From Portulaca oleracea (taxonomy: Eukaryota; Streptophyta; Magnoliopsida; Caryophyllales; Portulacaceae): a DNA stretch of 64,000 nucleotides. Location: the NCBI GenBank assembly GCA_029582165.1, contig CM055888.1, positions 13,088,001 through 13,152,000 on the forward strand. The letters run 5' to 3'. Within the stretch, counting starts at the first letter, position 1. Every line of letters starts with the position of its first letter. The notes under the pieces were generated by a model. The model saw nothing but the letters and a program-made list of their open reading frames with translations, did not search any database and was not told where the DNA came from. This document shows, piece by piece, positions 9,157-23,000 of this stretch. The position numbers and the translations under genes were made by a program.

Positions 9157-10667
9157 AAGGTTATGAAAGGGTTAGTGGAGTACATTAAAGGAGAATGCCA
9201 AGTGGTTATATATATAATTGAGTTTGGGTTAGTCAATGAGGCCGTCAAATATGTATGAAGCCAACAATGCATGTTAATATGTTATGGGTCTCATCAAACT
9301 ATCATGGCACAAAAACATGGGTTATAGAGCATACAAAGTAACTTCACATTATAGGTTATAAATTAGTTTTGGAAGTTTTAAAAACCGACCATACTTTGTA
9401 ATTGAAAGTTTTTAAGTTAGGGCTTACAAAGCATAACCCCTCCCCCCCCCCCCCCCCCCAAAATAAGAAACTTAAATTAATTTTACAAAGTAACTTCGCG
9501 TTATAGGTTATAAATTAATTTTGGAAATATGAGTGAGCGGGATCCGGATCCCGATAATTTTTGGAGGTCCTACTTTCGCTCCCGATTGTAGTTGGGAGCA
9601 AACTTTTGTTCCCACTCCTTGTCCCACCTGGAGTAAGAAATGAACCGGGAAAATTTTAGTCCCAATATCTTAATTTTTTTGCACCTATTATTTAATTTGT
9701 TTTTATATATATATATATATATATAAAACTCAGTAAGTTTGTCAGTAATGTATTTGCTGCTATCACCATACAATTCTAAACAAACACCACCTCCCCCCTC
9801 CCCCAAAAAAAAAAAAAAAAAAAGAAAATTATATATATAATGTTTCCCCTTAATTAGTGACTTTAGGGTTTGTAATGTAATTGATTTTTTTTTTTGGTAG
9901 ATTGAATGAGGATTTTTTTTAATATTGATGGAAATTAAGATGGTTCCGGTTAACCGGTGAAACCGCACCGTTAAACCCGATTCATCGGTTTCGAAAAACC
10001 GGGTTATTCGATTCCGGTTTCAGTTTATGATTTTAGAAAGCCATTTCATCTGGTGCATCGTTTTGAGACACTGAAACCGCACCGCATCGTGAACACCCCT
10101 ACCAGTTAGTCAGTCACCACAAACAAGTTGGGGAAAAATTTAAGCTTTGAGCGATTTGGGATTACTAACTAAATGTTGATTATTATTCAATCGAATTGAA
10201 ATTGCATTATATAACAAAAAAAATTACCATTTCCAGTTGAATTGAGACGTCGTTGTTGTTTGTGTGACTGTGTCGGTTGAGGTGAGGGTAAGGAAAATGA
10301 ACAAAGAGAGCGCCGACAAAGAGACCACCGGATCAAGATTGAGGTAGAGGAAGATGAAGAGACCAAGAAATATTACTATAAGGTTTAGTAGTTGTAAATG
10401 ACTAAATGAGGGATTTTGACTTTTGAGGTCCCTTATCTTATTTTTTTTCCTAGGCCTTACTACAATGAACTTATTAAATAAATTTACGAACTATTAAGGT
10501 TGCACGCTTGGAGTTGGGGCACTGAAAACTTCACCATTTTTTTTAAGCCATGGGCTCTGGACGATTGTCCCTTGAGCCTATTCCCAAGGCCGGGCCTGCC
10601 ATCTCCTCCCCTCTCTCTCCTCCTCTCAATACAAACAGCCCGCTAAACAGGCTAAACTGCTACTAAG
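9157..10667. other. Intergenic DNA with homopolymer and duplicated tracts
   Basis: An 18-bp run of C occupies 9442-9459. A segment with AAAGTAACTTC and TATAGGTTATAAATTA occurs twice (near 9335 and 9487). Poly-A lies at about 9806-9823 and (TA)n at about 9706-9725. The stretch 9945-10105 has CCGGTT/AACCGG-rich sequence with ACCCCT at its edge, resembling the ends of small hAT-like repeats seen in plants, but without clear paired termini. No gene is supported. Confidence 0.4.
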
Positions 10668-10904
10668 GCCCTGTCAAATTCATGGGTAAGTTACACTTAC
10701 CTAAATTTACCAGTTTTTACCTAAATTTACCAAAATTTACTAAAAATTACCAAACTTAAAAAATTAAAAAAAATTAATTTTGATACATTGGCATTAATTT
10801 GCCAAAAGTTACCAGAAATTACTAAAAATTATTAAAAATTATCGAAAGTTATCAAAATTTAACTTTTGCCCAACTATTTTTTACCCATAAATTTGACACG
10901 GTTT
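10668..10904. mobile_element. 237-bp MITE upstream of the PPR gene
   Basis: Terminal inverted repeats of about 23 bp: CCTGTCAAATTCATGGGTAA at the left and TTACCCATAAATTTGACACG at the right. The inside is AT-rich and rich in TTACCAAA/AAATTACC words. It ends 78 bp before the PPR start codon and so lies in the gene's promoter or leader. Confidence 0.8.
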
Positions 10905-10982
10905 GAGAAAAGAATTATGAACCGCTAAATGTCTCCAAATAATTTGGGCGGATTTTCAACGATTTTGATTCACGACTGAAAG

Positions 10983-12796
10983 ATGTCGGAACCCCTAGCT
11001 CAACTCAACCAGTCATCAACCTCTCTCCCTAAAACCCCAACCACAACAAACCCTTCCAACTTCAACCAATTCAGCGTCCACCAATCCTACCGCCATGTCT
11101 GCGACCTCCTCCACTCAGTCTCCTCTACTCGGGGCCTTCCAAAGGGCCTTCAACTCCATGCCCACATCCTCAAATCAGGCTTTCACTCTATCCCCCTCGT
11201 TGCCCATCACTTGATCAACTTCTACTCCAAGTCCCAACTACCCTTACTTTCCCTCCAAATCTTCAACGAGACCCCCTTCAAGCTCACCGCTACTTGGAAC
11301 TCTGTCATCTCTGCTTTTGCTCAAAATGACCTCCCTTTGCTTGCTCTCCAGTTCTTCCGGTATATGATGGGCAGTGGGTTTAGGCCCAACGATCATAATT
11401 TCCCAAGTGCGATGAAGGCGTGTGGGAATTTGTCCAGGGTTGATGTGGGTAGATCGATTCATGGGGTTGTGATTAAAACTTGGTATGAAGGGGATGTGTT
11501 TGTTGACAGCTCTACGGTGGACATGTATGCCAAATGTGGGGTGCTGAGGGATGCCCGCAAGGTGTTCGATGAAATGTCAAACAGAAATGTGGTGTCTTGG
11601 AGCGGGATGATTTTTGGGTATGCACAGTCGGGTGAAAACGAGGAGGCCTTGAGGTTGTTTAGGCGGGCTGTGGTGGAGGGTGTGGATGTTAATGATTTTA
11701 CATTCTCGAGTGTGATTCATGTTTGTGGTACCCTGACTCTTCTGGAGTTGGGAAAACAAATTCATGGGTTGTGCATGAAAAAAAGCTACGATTCATCGAG
11801 TTTTTATCATTGTATTCGAAATGTGGGATCATAGAAGGGGCTTATCGTGTATTTGATGAAGTTCCAATAAAAAATGTTGGTATGTGGAATGCGATGCTAC
11901 TTGCCTGTGCCCAACATGGCCATACAGGCAAGGCAATAGTTTTATTTAATCAAATGGAAAATTCTGATACAAAGCCAAACTTCATCACCTTTTTGTCTAT
12001 GCTTTATGCTTGCAGCCATGCTGGGCTTGTCACAGAGGGCCAATATTACTTCGATTTGATGAAGAAACACGGTGTTGAACCTGGGGACCAACATTATACC
12101 ACTTTAGTTGATTTGCTAGGCCGTGCTGGAAAGTTACGGGAGGCTTTAAAAGTCATTGAGGAGATGCCCATACAACCATCTGAGTCAGTTTGGGGAGCCC
12201 TATTGACTGGCTGCCGCCTTCACAGAGACACTGAACTGGCTGCATATGCTGCAGACAGGGTTTTTGAGTTGGGTGATGTGGGTTCTGGCCTTTTTATGCT
12301 GCTGTGCAATGCTTATGCTGCTGCCGGAAGGCTTGAAGATGCAGCCAAAGTCAGGAAAATGTTAAGAGACAGAGGGGTGAAGAAAGAAACAGGCTTGAGC
12401 TGGCTTGAGGAGGGAAACAAAGTTCACACATTTGCTGCAGGTGACAGACATCACCCAAAATCTGAGAACATATACCAGAAATTGGAGGAACTGGGGAGTG
12501 TAATGGAGCAAGCTGGTTATGTAGCTGATACTAGTTATGTCTTGCAACAAGTGGATGATGACACTAAGAAGCAAGCAATTAGGTATCACAGTGAAAGACT
12601 AGCAATTGCTTTTGCGTTGATTAGCTTCCCACCCGAAAGGCCTATTCGGATTATGAAGAACTTGCGTGTATGCGGTGATTGTCATACTGCAATCAAGTTT
12701 ATGTCCAAGTGTACTGGACGGACTATTATTGTAAGAGACAACAGTAGGTTTCATCGTTTCGAGGATGGGAAATGTTCATGTGGGGACTATTGGTGA
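10983..12796 (+). pseudogene. MEF1: PPR-DYW RNA-editing factor, MEF1-like (At5g52630 orthologue), frameshifted
   Basis: This is an intronless reading frame of about 604 codons in two pieces. The first starts at ATG 10983 and holds PLS-type PPR repeats (KGLQLHAHILKSGF, LVAHHLINFYSKSQLPL, VDMYAKCGVLRDARKVFDEM, NVVSWSGMIFGYAQ, LLELGKQIHGL). The second runs from about 11804 to the stop at 12794-12796. It has further PPRs (NVGMWNAMLLACAQHGH, LVDLLGRAGKLREAL), the E/E+ region (ETGLSWLEEGNKVHTF) and a DYW cytidine-deaminase domain with YHSERLA, CGDCH and a C-terminal CSCGDYW. Order and spacing match Arabidopsis MEF1, a mitochondrial C-to-U editing factor. At 11801-11806 the frame jumps after DSSSF into LSLYSKCG. 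By comparison 4-5 residues plus one base are missing, a deletion of about 13-16 bp. Otherwise the frame is open and all deaminase motifs remain. It is either a recent pseudogene or a sequencing or allele error. The N-terminus is expected to be a mitochondrial presequence. Confidence 0.9.
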
Positions 12797-14620
12797 CTGA
12801 TATGACTGGAAAATCACGTCTTTCCTGGCCAAATCAAGCATTTGGGAGAGGTTCTAAATCCCCCCTCTCATGGACGGAAGAAGTTTTATCAAACTAACTA
12901 GTGCTCATTTCTCATACATATTCTATAAAGGTGTACTTTCCTGAGAACAGGAGATAGCTTTTGGCTATCATTCATCCATGGAGTCATTTTTGCAGGACTA
13001 TATGAAGTTCTTTTACTAGAACAGAACATAAAATACAGGTGCCCAAAAGGGGAAAACAAGTTTATCAACATAAAGTATCATTTTTCTTGCACTGGCACAA
13101 ACAACTGGCATGTGGGGTCCTGGAACTTGAGCCCAAGCAATGGTGATTGAACCATTCCCATGTCCTTTTTACTCTCTACCTATGGGGCTTTGTTTCCGAA
13201 TATAACCTCCTCAAAGGGGTGGTCACACCCATGGACCTTAAGTCTGGAGGCACACTTAATGCAAGTTTCTTTCTGGAGCAGAGACATTTTTTCAGGATTG
13301 CCACTCTGTGGAAATGCGAAAGTTCTGGTCCATTCAATGGCAAACTTCATTGGACATTTGATTTGGGATCTTAGGGAAAATCACTTTCAGTGTTCGGTAG
13401 GCTGCTTCTGGTCTTGATTATCTTGAAAACTCTAGCTCAAGAGATGGAAGATGTCTACTCTTTACTACTGTCAGATCAACAGAACATGAGTGTAATTCAG
13501 TCATGATTCAATTCACGACCATTGTTTCAATATCAGCAGAACTTTGCCCTGCCGAGTGATGAAAGATGGATGATTGTTTTCGTTGATGACAGGCCAATGG
13601 ATGCCCCTTTCATCTTTCATGGAATAAGATCTAGTAATCATTCATACTTTTATATAAAAATGTTGTGAAACTTGGTGTACCTTGTGCATTTGGTTTTTTC
13701 TAGCTTTATATTAGCTATCAGCTATGTTATCTGCTTTGTTTGCTGAAATGAACTTGTGCAGGAAGAATCGATGCTTATTTTATTATTCATGATTGACTAA
13801 GCAGCTGAATACTGAGGACTATTGCCGTACTTGACTATGTGCTTCCAGCAAAACCCGTACATAGACAATTGTCAGTTTCTTTGGCCTTGAAATTGTTTAA
13901 TTGAAAAGCAATTCATTACTGGTGCAACTACAACTGAGGTTGAATGGTGTAGTCCAAAATAATAAATTAATAATTACAATTCCCAGTGCAGCTAGTGAAG
14001 GCTGTGTTCCAAGTTTAGGTGTAATTGGCATCTGGGGAAGGTTCATATAGGATATATACTAGGTTTCCCAAACACTTCAATCCTTCTAAGCAAACTTTTA
14101 ATTTTAAAGCATTGTTTGTGCATCTTGTTTTCTTTTCACCACACGGAAAGGCGTACCTCACCCTCTCTTTGCTTCATTCTTTTGCATTTTTCAATCTAAC
14201 TTAGTACTACCACTTGATTTTTTTTTCTTGAAAGTCGCATGATTTCCATTTTCTCCTTGTAGGACATTGTCAGTCTTGCATTGATTTTTGAATTTCAAGT
14301 TGATAGATCATGTCTTTCTGGGAGAACCGAACTAAGTTGCCCATATGGATTTTCTCCAAAAATTTAAGGTACAATATGAGTTTCCTTCGCTGTATCAGGT
14401 TATTCACGTGTTTTCTCAATGTCTTATTTTTAAAATTTTTTAATGTATTGGGTTTGGCCTCAGTAGACATAGTCCTTGATCCAGACTGCAAATCATTTGT
14501 TGCTACTTGCTACATTGCATTTTGTGATCAGGTGTAATATGCTCTGTATGATACATTGAGTTATAAAACCATATTCCACTTATCACCTAGCATTTGTAAA
14601 TACCTCAATTCTCTTAGCTT
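12797..14620. other. Interval between the PPR and MATE genes
   Basis: It holds the presumed 3' flank of the PPR gene and the upstream region of the MATE gene. No frame has a recognisable domain. The upstream part of a MATE 5' UTR exon could lie in 14240-14620, where CTTAG occurs directly before the first coding ATG, but I cannot place it. Confidence 0.35.
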
Positions 14621-16712
14621 ATGCAAGATATGATGATATGTACCAGGGATGTTTTCAAGAAGGATCACCTCGGCCAGGAAATAGCAGAGATTGCAATGCC
14701 TGCAGCCCTGGGTTTGCTGGCAGACCCAATTGCTTCCTTGATCGATACCGCTTTTGTAGGGCATATAGGTTTACTTTCCAAAACTGTTAAACTTTTTGTA
14801 TTAGTTTTTCTGGTATTGCAACTGTTTCATAACCAAATTACTTTGATCTTCTGTCAAGATATCAAGTGAAGTTTGGAACCCTTGCCTCTAACTACTTCAA
14901 TTCAAGTAAGATAAACTAAAGGGCTTGTAAAAGTTATCTTGAAACTTGATATGAGTTTGCTTGTTAGGGATATCAAGGTAGAAATTTCTTGCATCTGACG
15001 TCGAAATGATGGGTGTTAAAATTGCTTAGACTAACGCAGTTTGAACAACCATAAGTTTTACTTGCCTCTGCTTGCTGGGGTGGTGAATATGTTCTCTATG
15101 CGCCCTGTGCCATTATATAATTTTGAATTTATGAACCAGGAATCTCATCTTTGTGAAGCAAAGCTGCATCATGTATCTGGTGACAGGCATTTTTTTAAAA
15201 AAAAATTTATTTCATGTTATTTCCCTGCTAGAAGGGGATGCTATACTGTCTTGCTAAATTTAGGTTGTTCCCTTTCAAGTTAGGGAATCAAGGTCAAGTG
15301 GTATGCACCCTGCATTGGGACTACTCATTCTGATAGAATATATGTTAATCAAGATGATAAAAACACATTACGGGTGTGGCTATTGATGGCTAGTTTTGAT
15401 GTTTTATGTGATATTGTGAGGGGTTTAGCATAACATAGAGGTTTCACTTTTTTGATAGTATGTAGTCAAATTGTTCATTGCACTGCAAGCCTGCCCATAT
15501 GATGTACTTTATTTGGATAGAATTCGACCAACCTTTTATGTGATCTGTTAACTGTGTAGGTGCTATGGTGCTTGCAGCTGTAGGAGTTGCAATTGCTGTT
15601 TTTAATCAAGCGCCGAGGATTGCAGTGTTCCCCGTTGTTAGTATCAAGACGTCTTTTGTTGCAGAGGAGAACTCGATTGATAGATTGAACAATGGCGCAT
15701 CTGAAAATAGGAAGCCAGAGAATAGTTGTAGTGGGGACATTGAGTTGGAAGCATTTTTACCTCAGACAGGTATGCTGGACTGTTGAAGCATACTGAATAC
15801 TCGTTGCAGGAGCTACATTCTTCAGATCCATTTCTTCAGTTATTTTTAAGGTGGTCTATCTATGCTGACAGTTTCCTGCTATTTCATGATTACTGAACCA
15901 GAGTCTGAAGGAAAATCACTATCTGCTGGTGGTAGTCATGCACAAGTAGTCAACTTATGCATCCAAAAAAGGAACATATCATCAGCATCATCAGCATTGG
16001 TCATTGGTGCTGTTATTGGCCTCATCCAAACTCTATCTCTTATTTGTTTTGCAAAACCAATTTGAACTATATGGGCGTTGATTCTGTAAGTTTACTCCTA
16101 GTGAAGCTAGACTTGCCTTGCTTCCTTTGTTTCATGCTTGAGTTTAATTATCTAAACTCTTCTGAAATGAATCATCTTTACCAAGCATCTAAACTCTTCT
16201 GAAATAAATTATCTTTAGTGAGCATCTCCCAGTTGAGGGAGGGAGGCTAGGGGGCCAGGCGAAAATCCAATTTGGAAAAAGAGTGCGTTAGTGTGTGTTT
16301 GGCCTTGGCTAAAAAATTAAGAGCTCCAATTAAGCTCTCAAAAATGTAACAAAATGTCTTTTAGCAAACTTTTATAGAAATAGTTTAGTTTTCTCTTGTT
16401 CATCCGGGGCATGGATGATTGAAAATTCATATAAAAATGAGGTTGGCTTGATTTATGGCTTGCTAGATTTGACATTCTTCAATTAACTTATCTCCATTAT
16501 TTTGATATGATTTTTTCTTATATTAATTTTATCAATTCAAATTGAAGTTCTATGTCATTTTTGGTGCTTGAGGGATTGAATCTTTTGAGATTCATATTTT
16601 ATGATTGTTAGTAAAGAATTTGCTTATATGCTTGAATTAATCAATGTGAAAATGTTATCCTAATTGATATGAGTTTTTCATATAGACCAATAAAATAGGT
16701 AATGCTTGATAG

Positions 16713-17137
16713 TGGCCCTGTTTGGTACACAACCTATTAAAAGACTTATTAGGAAAAATGGCTTATTGGAGGATTTGACCAAGTCAAATAAGCTAAATAG
16801 GTGTTGGGTAAACAACCTATTTACTTGGCTGATTGGGTCCAATAGGGTGATTTTCAACAGGTTGGCATGAGAAGCTTATTGGATTGGTTGTTTGTGGAAA
16901 TTACCATTTAACACAAAACTTACCAAAAATTACATACATGCGATCATAAAAGTAATTTATACATACTATTTTAAAATTGGTGATAAAGGATATAAATATA
17001 ATTTCAACAATTTTTCAAAAACAACCAACTTTACCAAACAGTAAATCCAAACAACTGATACAAACAAGTGAAACAACCAATCTAGACAGCCAATAGCAAA
17101 CTGCCAACAGCTAACAAATGTTTACCAAACAGGGTCA
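16713..17137. mobile_element. hAT-like MITE in a MATE intron
   Basis: Left end TGGCCCTGTTTGGTAC and right end GTTTACCAAACAGGGTCA are inverted copies of each other. Between them is AT-rich DNA with paired motifs (AACAACCTATT.. / ..CCAACAGCTAACAAA). No target duplication is certain. It lies in the intron 16086-17635. Confidence 0.75.
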
Positions 17138-20039
17138 ATAATAATTTGCTTTTTTCTCACGTAAAGGTCAATTTATTTAATCTTACACAAATCACATATA
17201 AGTTTTGGAGGTGAACCATCACAAATATTTTTTAAAACACAAAATCAAATATTATAATGAGGAAAAAGAAAGCAGCTAGGTATTTATATATTGTAAAATG
17301 TAATCAATGAAAAGAACTTGATTATCAATCTGTGGCTTTTAAAGTTGCAAAAGTTGTTATCAACAAGTGACCAAAAATATTCGCTAGTAATAACTTCTAC
17401 TTTCATAAACTTTTATAATATGTATTACCAAGCCTCTAGTTCTTCTGAAAAGATAGTTTCTGTAAAACTATTTCTAGAAAGCCATTTTAAAGAAGCACGA
17501 ACTTGGCCAAACGCATAATGGGGAACCTTTATGATGAGTTTCTGGCCTACTTTAATGGATAAACTATCTATTATGCTAATTACTAGCTGTTTTCATCATG
17601 CTATACACATCTGACTCTTTTTACGTTGTACCCAGGCTTCTCCTATGCTAAAGCCAGCAGGACAGTATTTGACATTGAGGTCTCTTGGAGCTCCTGCAGT
17701 TGTTTTGTCTTTGGCAATGCAGGGGGTTTTCAGAATTCATAAAAGGAAAGCTCATGCGTTTATTCTCAAACAATTAAAAAAAATTGCCAATTAGCATGTA
17801 ATAAAGAAAACATTGATGATTTATTTTGCATACCAATTTCATTAATACATTTGAAACCGATACCATATATGAGTTTTTGGGTTATCTTGAAAGAAAGGAA
17901 CTGAAGGGTTTTTGAGGGAATTGAAATCCCTCTTCAGAGATTGAAAGACAATTTTGTCAAGTCTCTCTTCTTTTGGGTGAATATGAAGTTTAGCTCTTCC
18001 TCTTTTGAAGTGGTAGATTTTATGAATGGTTTGTTTTTCTTGGATGTAAATAACTTTGTATGGTGCTAGTTGAGCATTAGTTCATTTAAGTCTATTACTA
18101 ATATCCTTTTCCTATAAAACAAAAGCAATAATTAATCAATATTAAAATTAAAAATTATTAGGGATGAAGTTAGGTTTGGGTCAATGTGTTAGATTATTGT
18201 TTGTCTGGGTAGTATATCTGATGGTTGTGGAGGTTCTGCCTTAGCATATTTGTATATATTACCAAAACTTTTGCTTTTGTTTCATGTCATGTCTTAGTTT
18301 TCTGAATCTGGTTTGCAAATTGTTATTATTTCTTCTTGTTTGATTATAGACAACTGCAATCGTTTGGTGTTTGTTGTCATTGCATTGTTGCAATACCATA
18401 GACAAATATATTAAGACGCTTTTTTACTCTCAGAACGTGTTTAGTCACAGAAAGTCGGCGGTTATCATTCAGCTGTTTTTTACCAAGTCTATAAAGTTTA
18501 CCTACTGCTCTATTCTCTACCTTGCATCTCATCTTCATGGAACTTGAACTGCCTATTGATTTTATGTAGTTATCTTCTGTTGTTTGTACATTGCCTATTG
18601 TGTATCAATGATTAGAATTCCGCAAATAAATTCTCTAATATTGAGTTGTTCAGCATGTTATTATCTCAAAATATATATGGATCTGATCCTTGTTTTTAGG
18701 TTTATTTCTCGATCAAACTTGACACACTATTTTATTTTTCCTTCCTGTAATGCAGTTGTAGGTGACATCGTGAACATAATTCTTGATCCAATATTTATCT
18801 TCATATTTCGCATGGGTGTTAGCGGTGCAGCCATTGCCCATATTGTTTCTCAGTGAGTGTACTCTTCTACTTTAGGTTGTGCAGGCTTCCTGTTTTGTTT
18901 TGGTATCTTCCCTCTCACAACTTGTGTCGTGCTGACAGGTACATAATTTCCATGACACTTATGTGGAAATTAATGCAAAGAGTTAACCTCTTACCCCCTC
19001 ATATTGAAGATCTACAATTAATAAGGTTTCTTAAAAATGGTGAGGGTTGACTTTATTATATATTAAGCTGTATTGTAATGGCTAGTTATGTGCCATACCT
19101 TAACTCCTGTTTTTAGCACCTTATTCTATAGAAGCTTCTGACAAAAATAATACTTTTGTTGGAGCCATCTTGGAACTTGTATCATGCAATTGAAGTTATT
19201 ATAATTTGTCATTGTCCTGAATCTCCTTATGCCCTAATGATTTTTTATAAGCTTGACCGATGTTCATTTTTTTTTTTTTGAATTTTTTGAGACCAGGATC
19301 CTTGTTACTTTTAAGGGTCATAGCTGTCACATTCTGTGTAACTCTAGGAGCGTCATTAGCTGCAAGGTTGGGTCCAATACCGATGGCAGCATTCCAGATT
19401 TGCTTGCAAGTCTGGTTGGCCACATCTTTGCTTGCAGATGGATTGGCTGTTGCAGGACAAGTAAGCATCTCTCGATTATTGTATTCTTTCATTTGGGTGT
19501 ATATCTCCTCTTAAGTGGTCTACTATTTTCAAGAGTCTGGGGAGGATCATATTCCATTTTGATTAAATAAACAATTGAAAAAAAGGCAAAACCAGAAACC
19601 GATAAATGGAATGTCACGAAATATATTAGTATTCTGGATCCTTGAGTTGACTGTAAGATTCCTCAGGGCATGCGTAATTTAATGTCATGGGAAAGATTCC
19701 ATGCAAAACCACTACAAATTGGTGATTTCGAAACTGGAGGCACACGTTCTCAATGTTGCAGTTTTATCTAATGTAACAAGCCTAGTGTAACAGGCAAAAG
19801 TGATCTATACAAACTGTTTTCTTGAAACTTTAGCTTTCATTTTGAAGATTGGATACTTTGATCCATGAAGAGCATAACAACAACAATTTAAGAATAAAAT
19901 CAATTGTGATGGCACATCTGAGTTATGTATATTAACGACAGTTTATTATTTGTTATTCTAATTTGGGCACCATGGAAAAGCTTGCATCTTAACAATGGAG
20001 GCATCAACAAGAACTTATGGGAATCTTTTCTTTTATAGG

Positions 20040-23000
20040 AAAAAATATTTAAATATATTAATTATAGGATCAAAGGACTAGATCCTCAGCTAGCATCGTA
20101 CACAATTATGTACAATCAAAATGATTTGTTGAAATTGTCGTTCAAGTGCTGAAGAGGAGTTTCAACTCCCTCAAAAACTCTTAGGTTCCTTTCTCTTCGA
20201 ATACCCCAAAATCACATACTGTATAACCATGGTCTTCTTCTTTTCCGGTGTCCTACCAAAGGCACCCTCCCAAGCAAGAAGGTGACTCCTAATTGAAAAT
20301 GAAACAACCCAAGTAACACCTAGCCAACCAAAGGTTTAAATCTCTCAGAGTCCTAGCAAAATCACAATGAAGCAATAAATGATCCAACGGTTCAAGATCC
20401 CCTATGCACTTAAAACACCTGTCAATAAAAATCGCCCCCCTTTTTTGTACACTATCACGAACTCAAGATGTTCCATATGTCGCTTCCTAAACAAAAAAAA
20501 CACAACCTTCAAGGGGCAAAAGACTTTCAAATAGTGGTGGAAGGGAAAGCACTAGCCTCCATGCAATGGTGAAGATTGCAAATTTAGAAGTTCTAAAGAA
20601 CAGGGGTTGCCGAAAAGATCCCTTTCTTACTCAAAAAGTCAAATCTCATCTCACCGTGTCTTGTGAAGAGACTCCTAAAATGGGTTCATTAAGTATGTTG
20701 AGAAAAGTTGCGAAAGATACCTCATTAGCAAAATCGTCCTGTATAAAAATAGAAGACCAAACGTTGTGCTGTGAAAATTGCTCCCCATGATTGGCAATGC
20801 AAGCATTTTTATCGACTACAAGAACATAAATGCCAGGGGAGAGACCTTTCAAAGGAGCCTCACTGCCCCAATGATGATGCCAAAATCAGATGGTAGAACC
20901 ATCACCAACAACAAAAGAAACATGTGGGAAGAAATGCTCTCACCCCTTAGTGACGGACTTCCAAAAATTACATCCATAAGAGCCGTATGGTGCCAAGGGT
21001 GCCTACCCAGAACTTAATTTACCATATTTGATTGTACTCTCCTTCCTCCACAGATTTCCCTCTTTATTCATAAATTTCCATAACCAAGTAAGAACCATTG
21101 ACAATGTTCTATCTCACCAAGTAAGAACTAAGGTCACTCACAAAAGAGCCCCAAAGGAACCTTTGAATTCCTTTCAACTTTCTAGCTACTTAAGAAGGTA
21201 AGGGGAAAAGAGAAAGGAAGTAAGTAGGAATGCTTGAGAGAACACTCTTCATAAGAGTTAATTTCCCCCTTCCAAAAGATATTTAGATTTTTGCGTGGAT
21301 AGTTCTCTCTCAAACCTTTCGATATCCGGATCTCAAATATGTATGCTGTTGAAACTTGCATCGAGAGGGAGACCTAGGCACCAAGTTATGTAGACAAAAA
21401 ATACTGAATGCGCTATGACCCAAAATTCCTGCTAGCAACTACATGTTGTCCACCTGACCCACAAGCTTAATAGAAATTCTTGCCAAATTAATCCTCAAAT
21501 CTGAAACAACCTTGAACCAAGTGGGAGTACAGCAAAGATCCACCATCTATTATTCACAGTCGTTATCACAAAAACTGGTGTCATCAGCAGAAAAAAGATG
21601 TGAAACACTCAAGTTTGCCAAATTCGTGTGTTTCCCATAAAAACCAAATGACAGTCTTGAAGCAGACTTGATCATCCTTGAAAACACCTCCATAACCAAC
21701 AAGAAAAGGACGGGTGATAATGAATCACCTTACCGTTCCTCTATAAGCAGAAGGGAACTCAATAAGGGAACCATTGACAAGGACTGCAAATGAAGTGGAT
21801 GAAATGTACTGTCAAATCCAGACAATCCATTTATCTCCAAAACCCATTGTATCCTTGACATAAATAAGGAAATCCTAGTTGACATTATGGCAAGCTTTCT
21901 CTATATCCAATTTACAAACAATTCTTGGCACAACCGCTTTGACTCTTGAATTAATAAGCTCGATTGCAATCTAATAGCTAAAACCTTAGAAAGCAACTTG
22001 TAGATGCACCCAACCTAGCTGATGGGGCGAAGATCCTCGACATGACTGCATTTGCCTCCTCGGGATTAAGGCTAATGAAGGTGGCATTCAGACTAGACAC
22101 AAATTTTCCTAAAGAGTAAACTCGCTAAATATTTGCATCACATCACCATGAGCAGTATCCCTGTTAGTTATTACGAAGGAAGGTTATGATCAGACTGTCC
22201 TGTCCTGAGCTTTATCCCTACAACATTCAAAAAGAGCTTTAGTGACTTCTTCCACTCCAAAAGGCAACTCAATACACCCCTTATCGGAATCCGTTAAAGA
22301 GGAGAATATTATAGGGTTTTTGGATGATAATATACTGGACTTTTGGAGTATTGGACAATAGTGCATTGAACTTTAACCTTGGACAATAATACACTGTACT
22401 TTGGGGGGTGTTGAACAATAATGTACTAGGAATGATTTCGGCAGTGGCTGACTTGGTGACAATTCTACGTAGCAGGTGGAGGAGATAAATTGGTCTAAAA
22501 ATATTTAAATATATGCCATGTCAGCTAATCTACACATAAGCAAAGAGAATCAACTTTGAAAAGAGTAAAAAAAAAAAAAAAAAACATAAAATCACATTTG
22601 TTTAAACGGGTTTCTGCAGAGAGATTGTTGTAGTTGTATAAAATCACCTTTGCTTGTGTAGATTAATTGACATGTCATAAATTTAGATATTATTTAGTTT
22701 ATTCATCTTCTCAGTTTGCCACGTAAAATCATCACCAAGTTAGCCCCCTTCGAAATTGTTTCGGGTGCATTATTGTCCAACACCCCTCAAAGTTGAGTGC
22801 ACTATTTTGTCCAAGGCCAAAGTTTAGTGCATTATTGTCTAATACCCCAAAAGTTCAGTATATTAGCGTCCAAAAATTCAATATTATATCGACAACTTTA
22901 TCCAAGGTTCAAGCTCACAAAATAGTGATTTAGAGAAATCATGGCTAGCAACCTTCATGTCATGACACTCAATGTGCGTCGTAGGCTATGCATTAGTTCA

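Noticed and set aside
11723..12796. A separate 357-codon PPR gene starting at 11723
   Set aside because: The first codons are out-of-frame translation of the upstream PPR sequence; the true frame joins at about 11804 after a short deletion.
13147..13417. Short plus-strand frames after the PPR gene
   Set aside because: No similarity recognised; composition like surrounding non-coding DNA.
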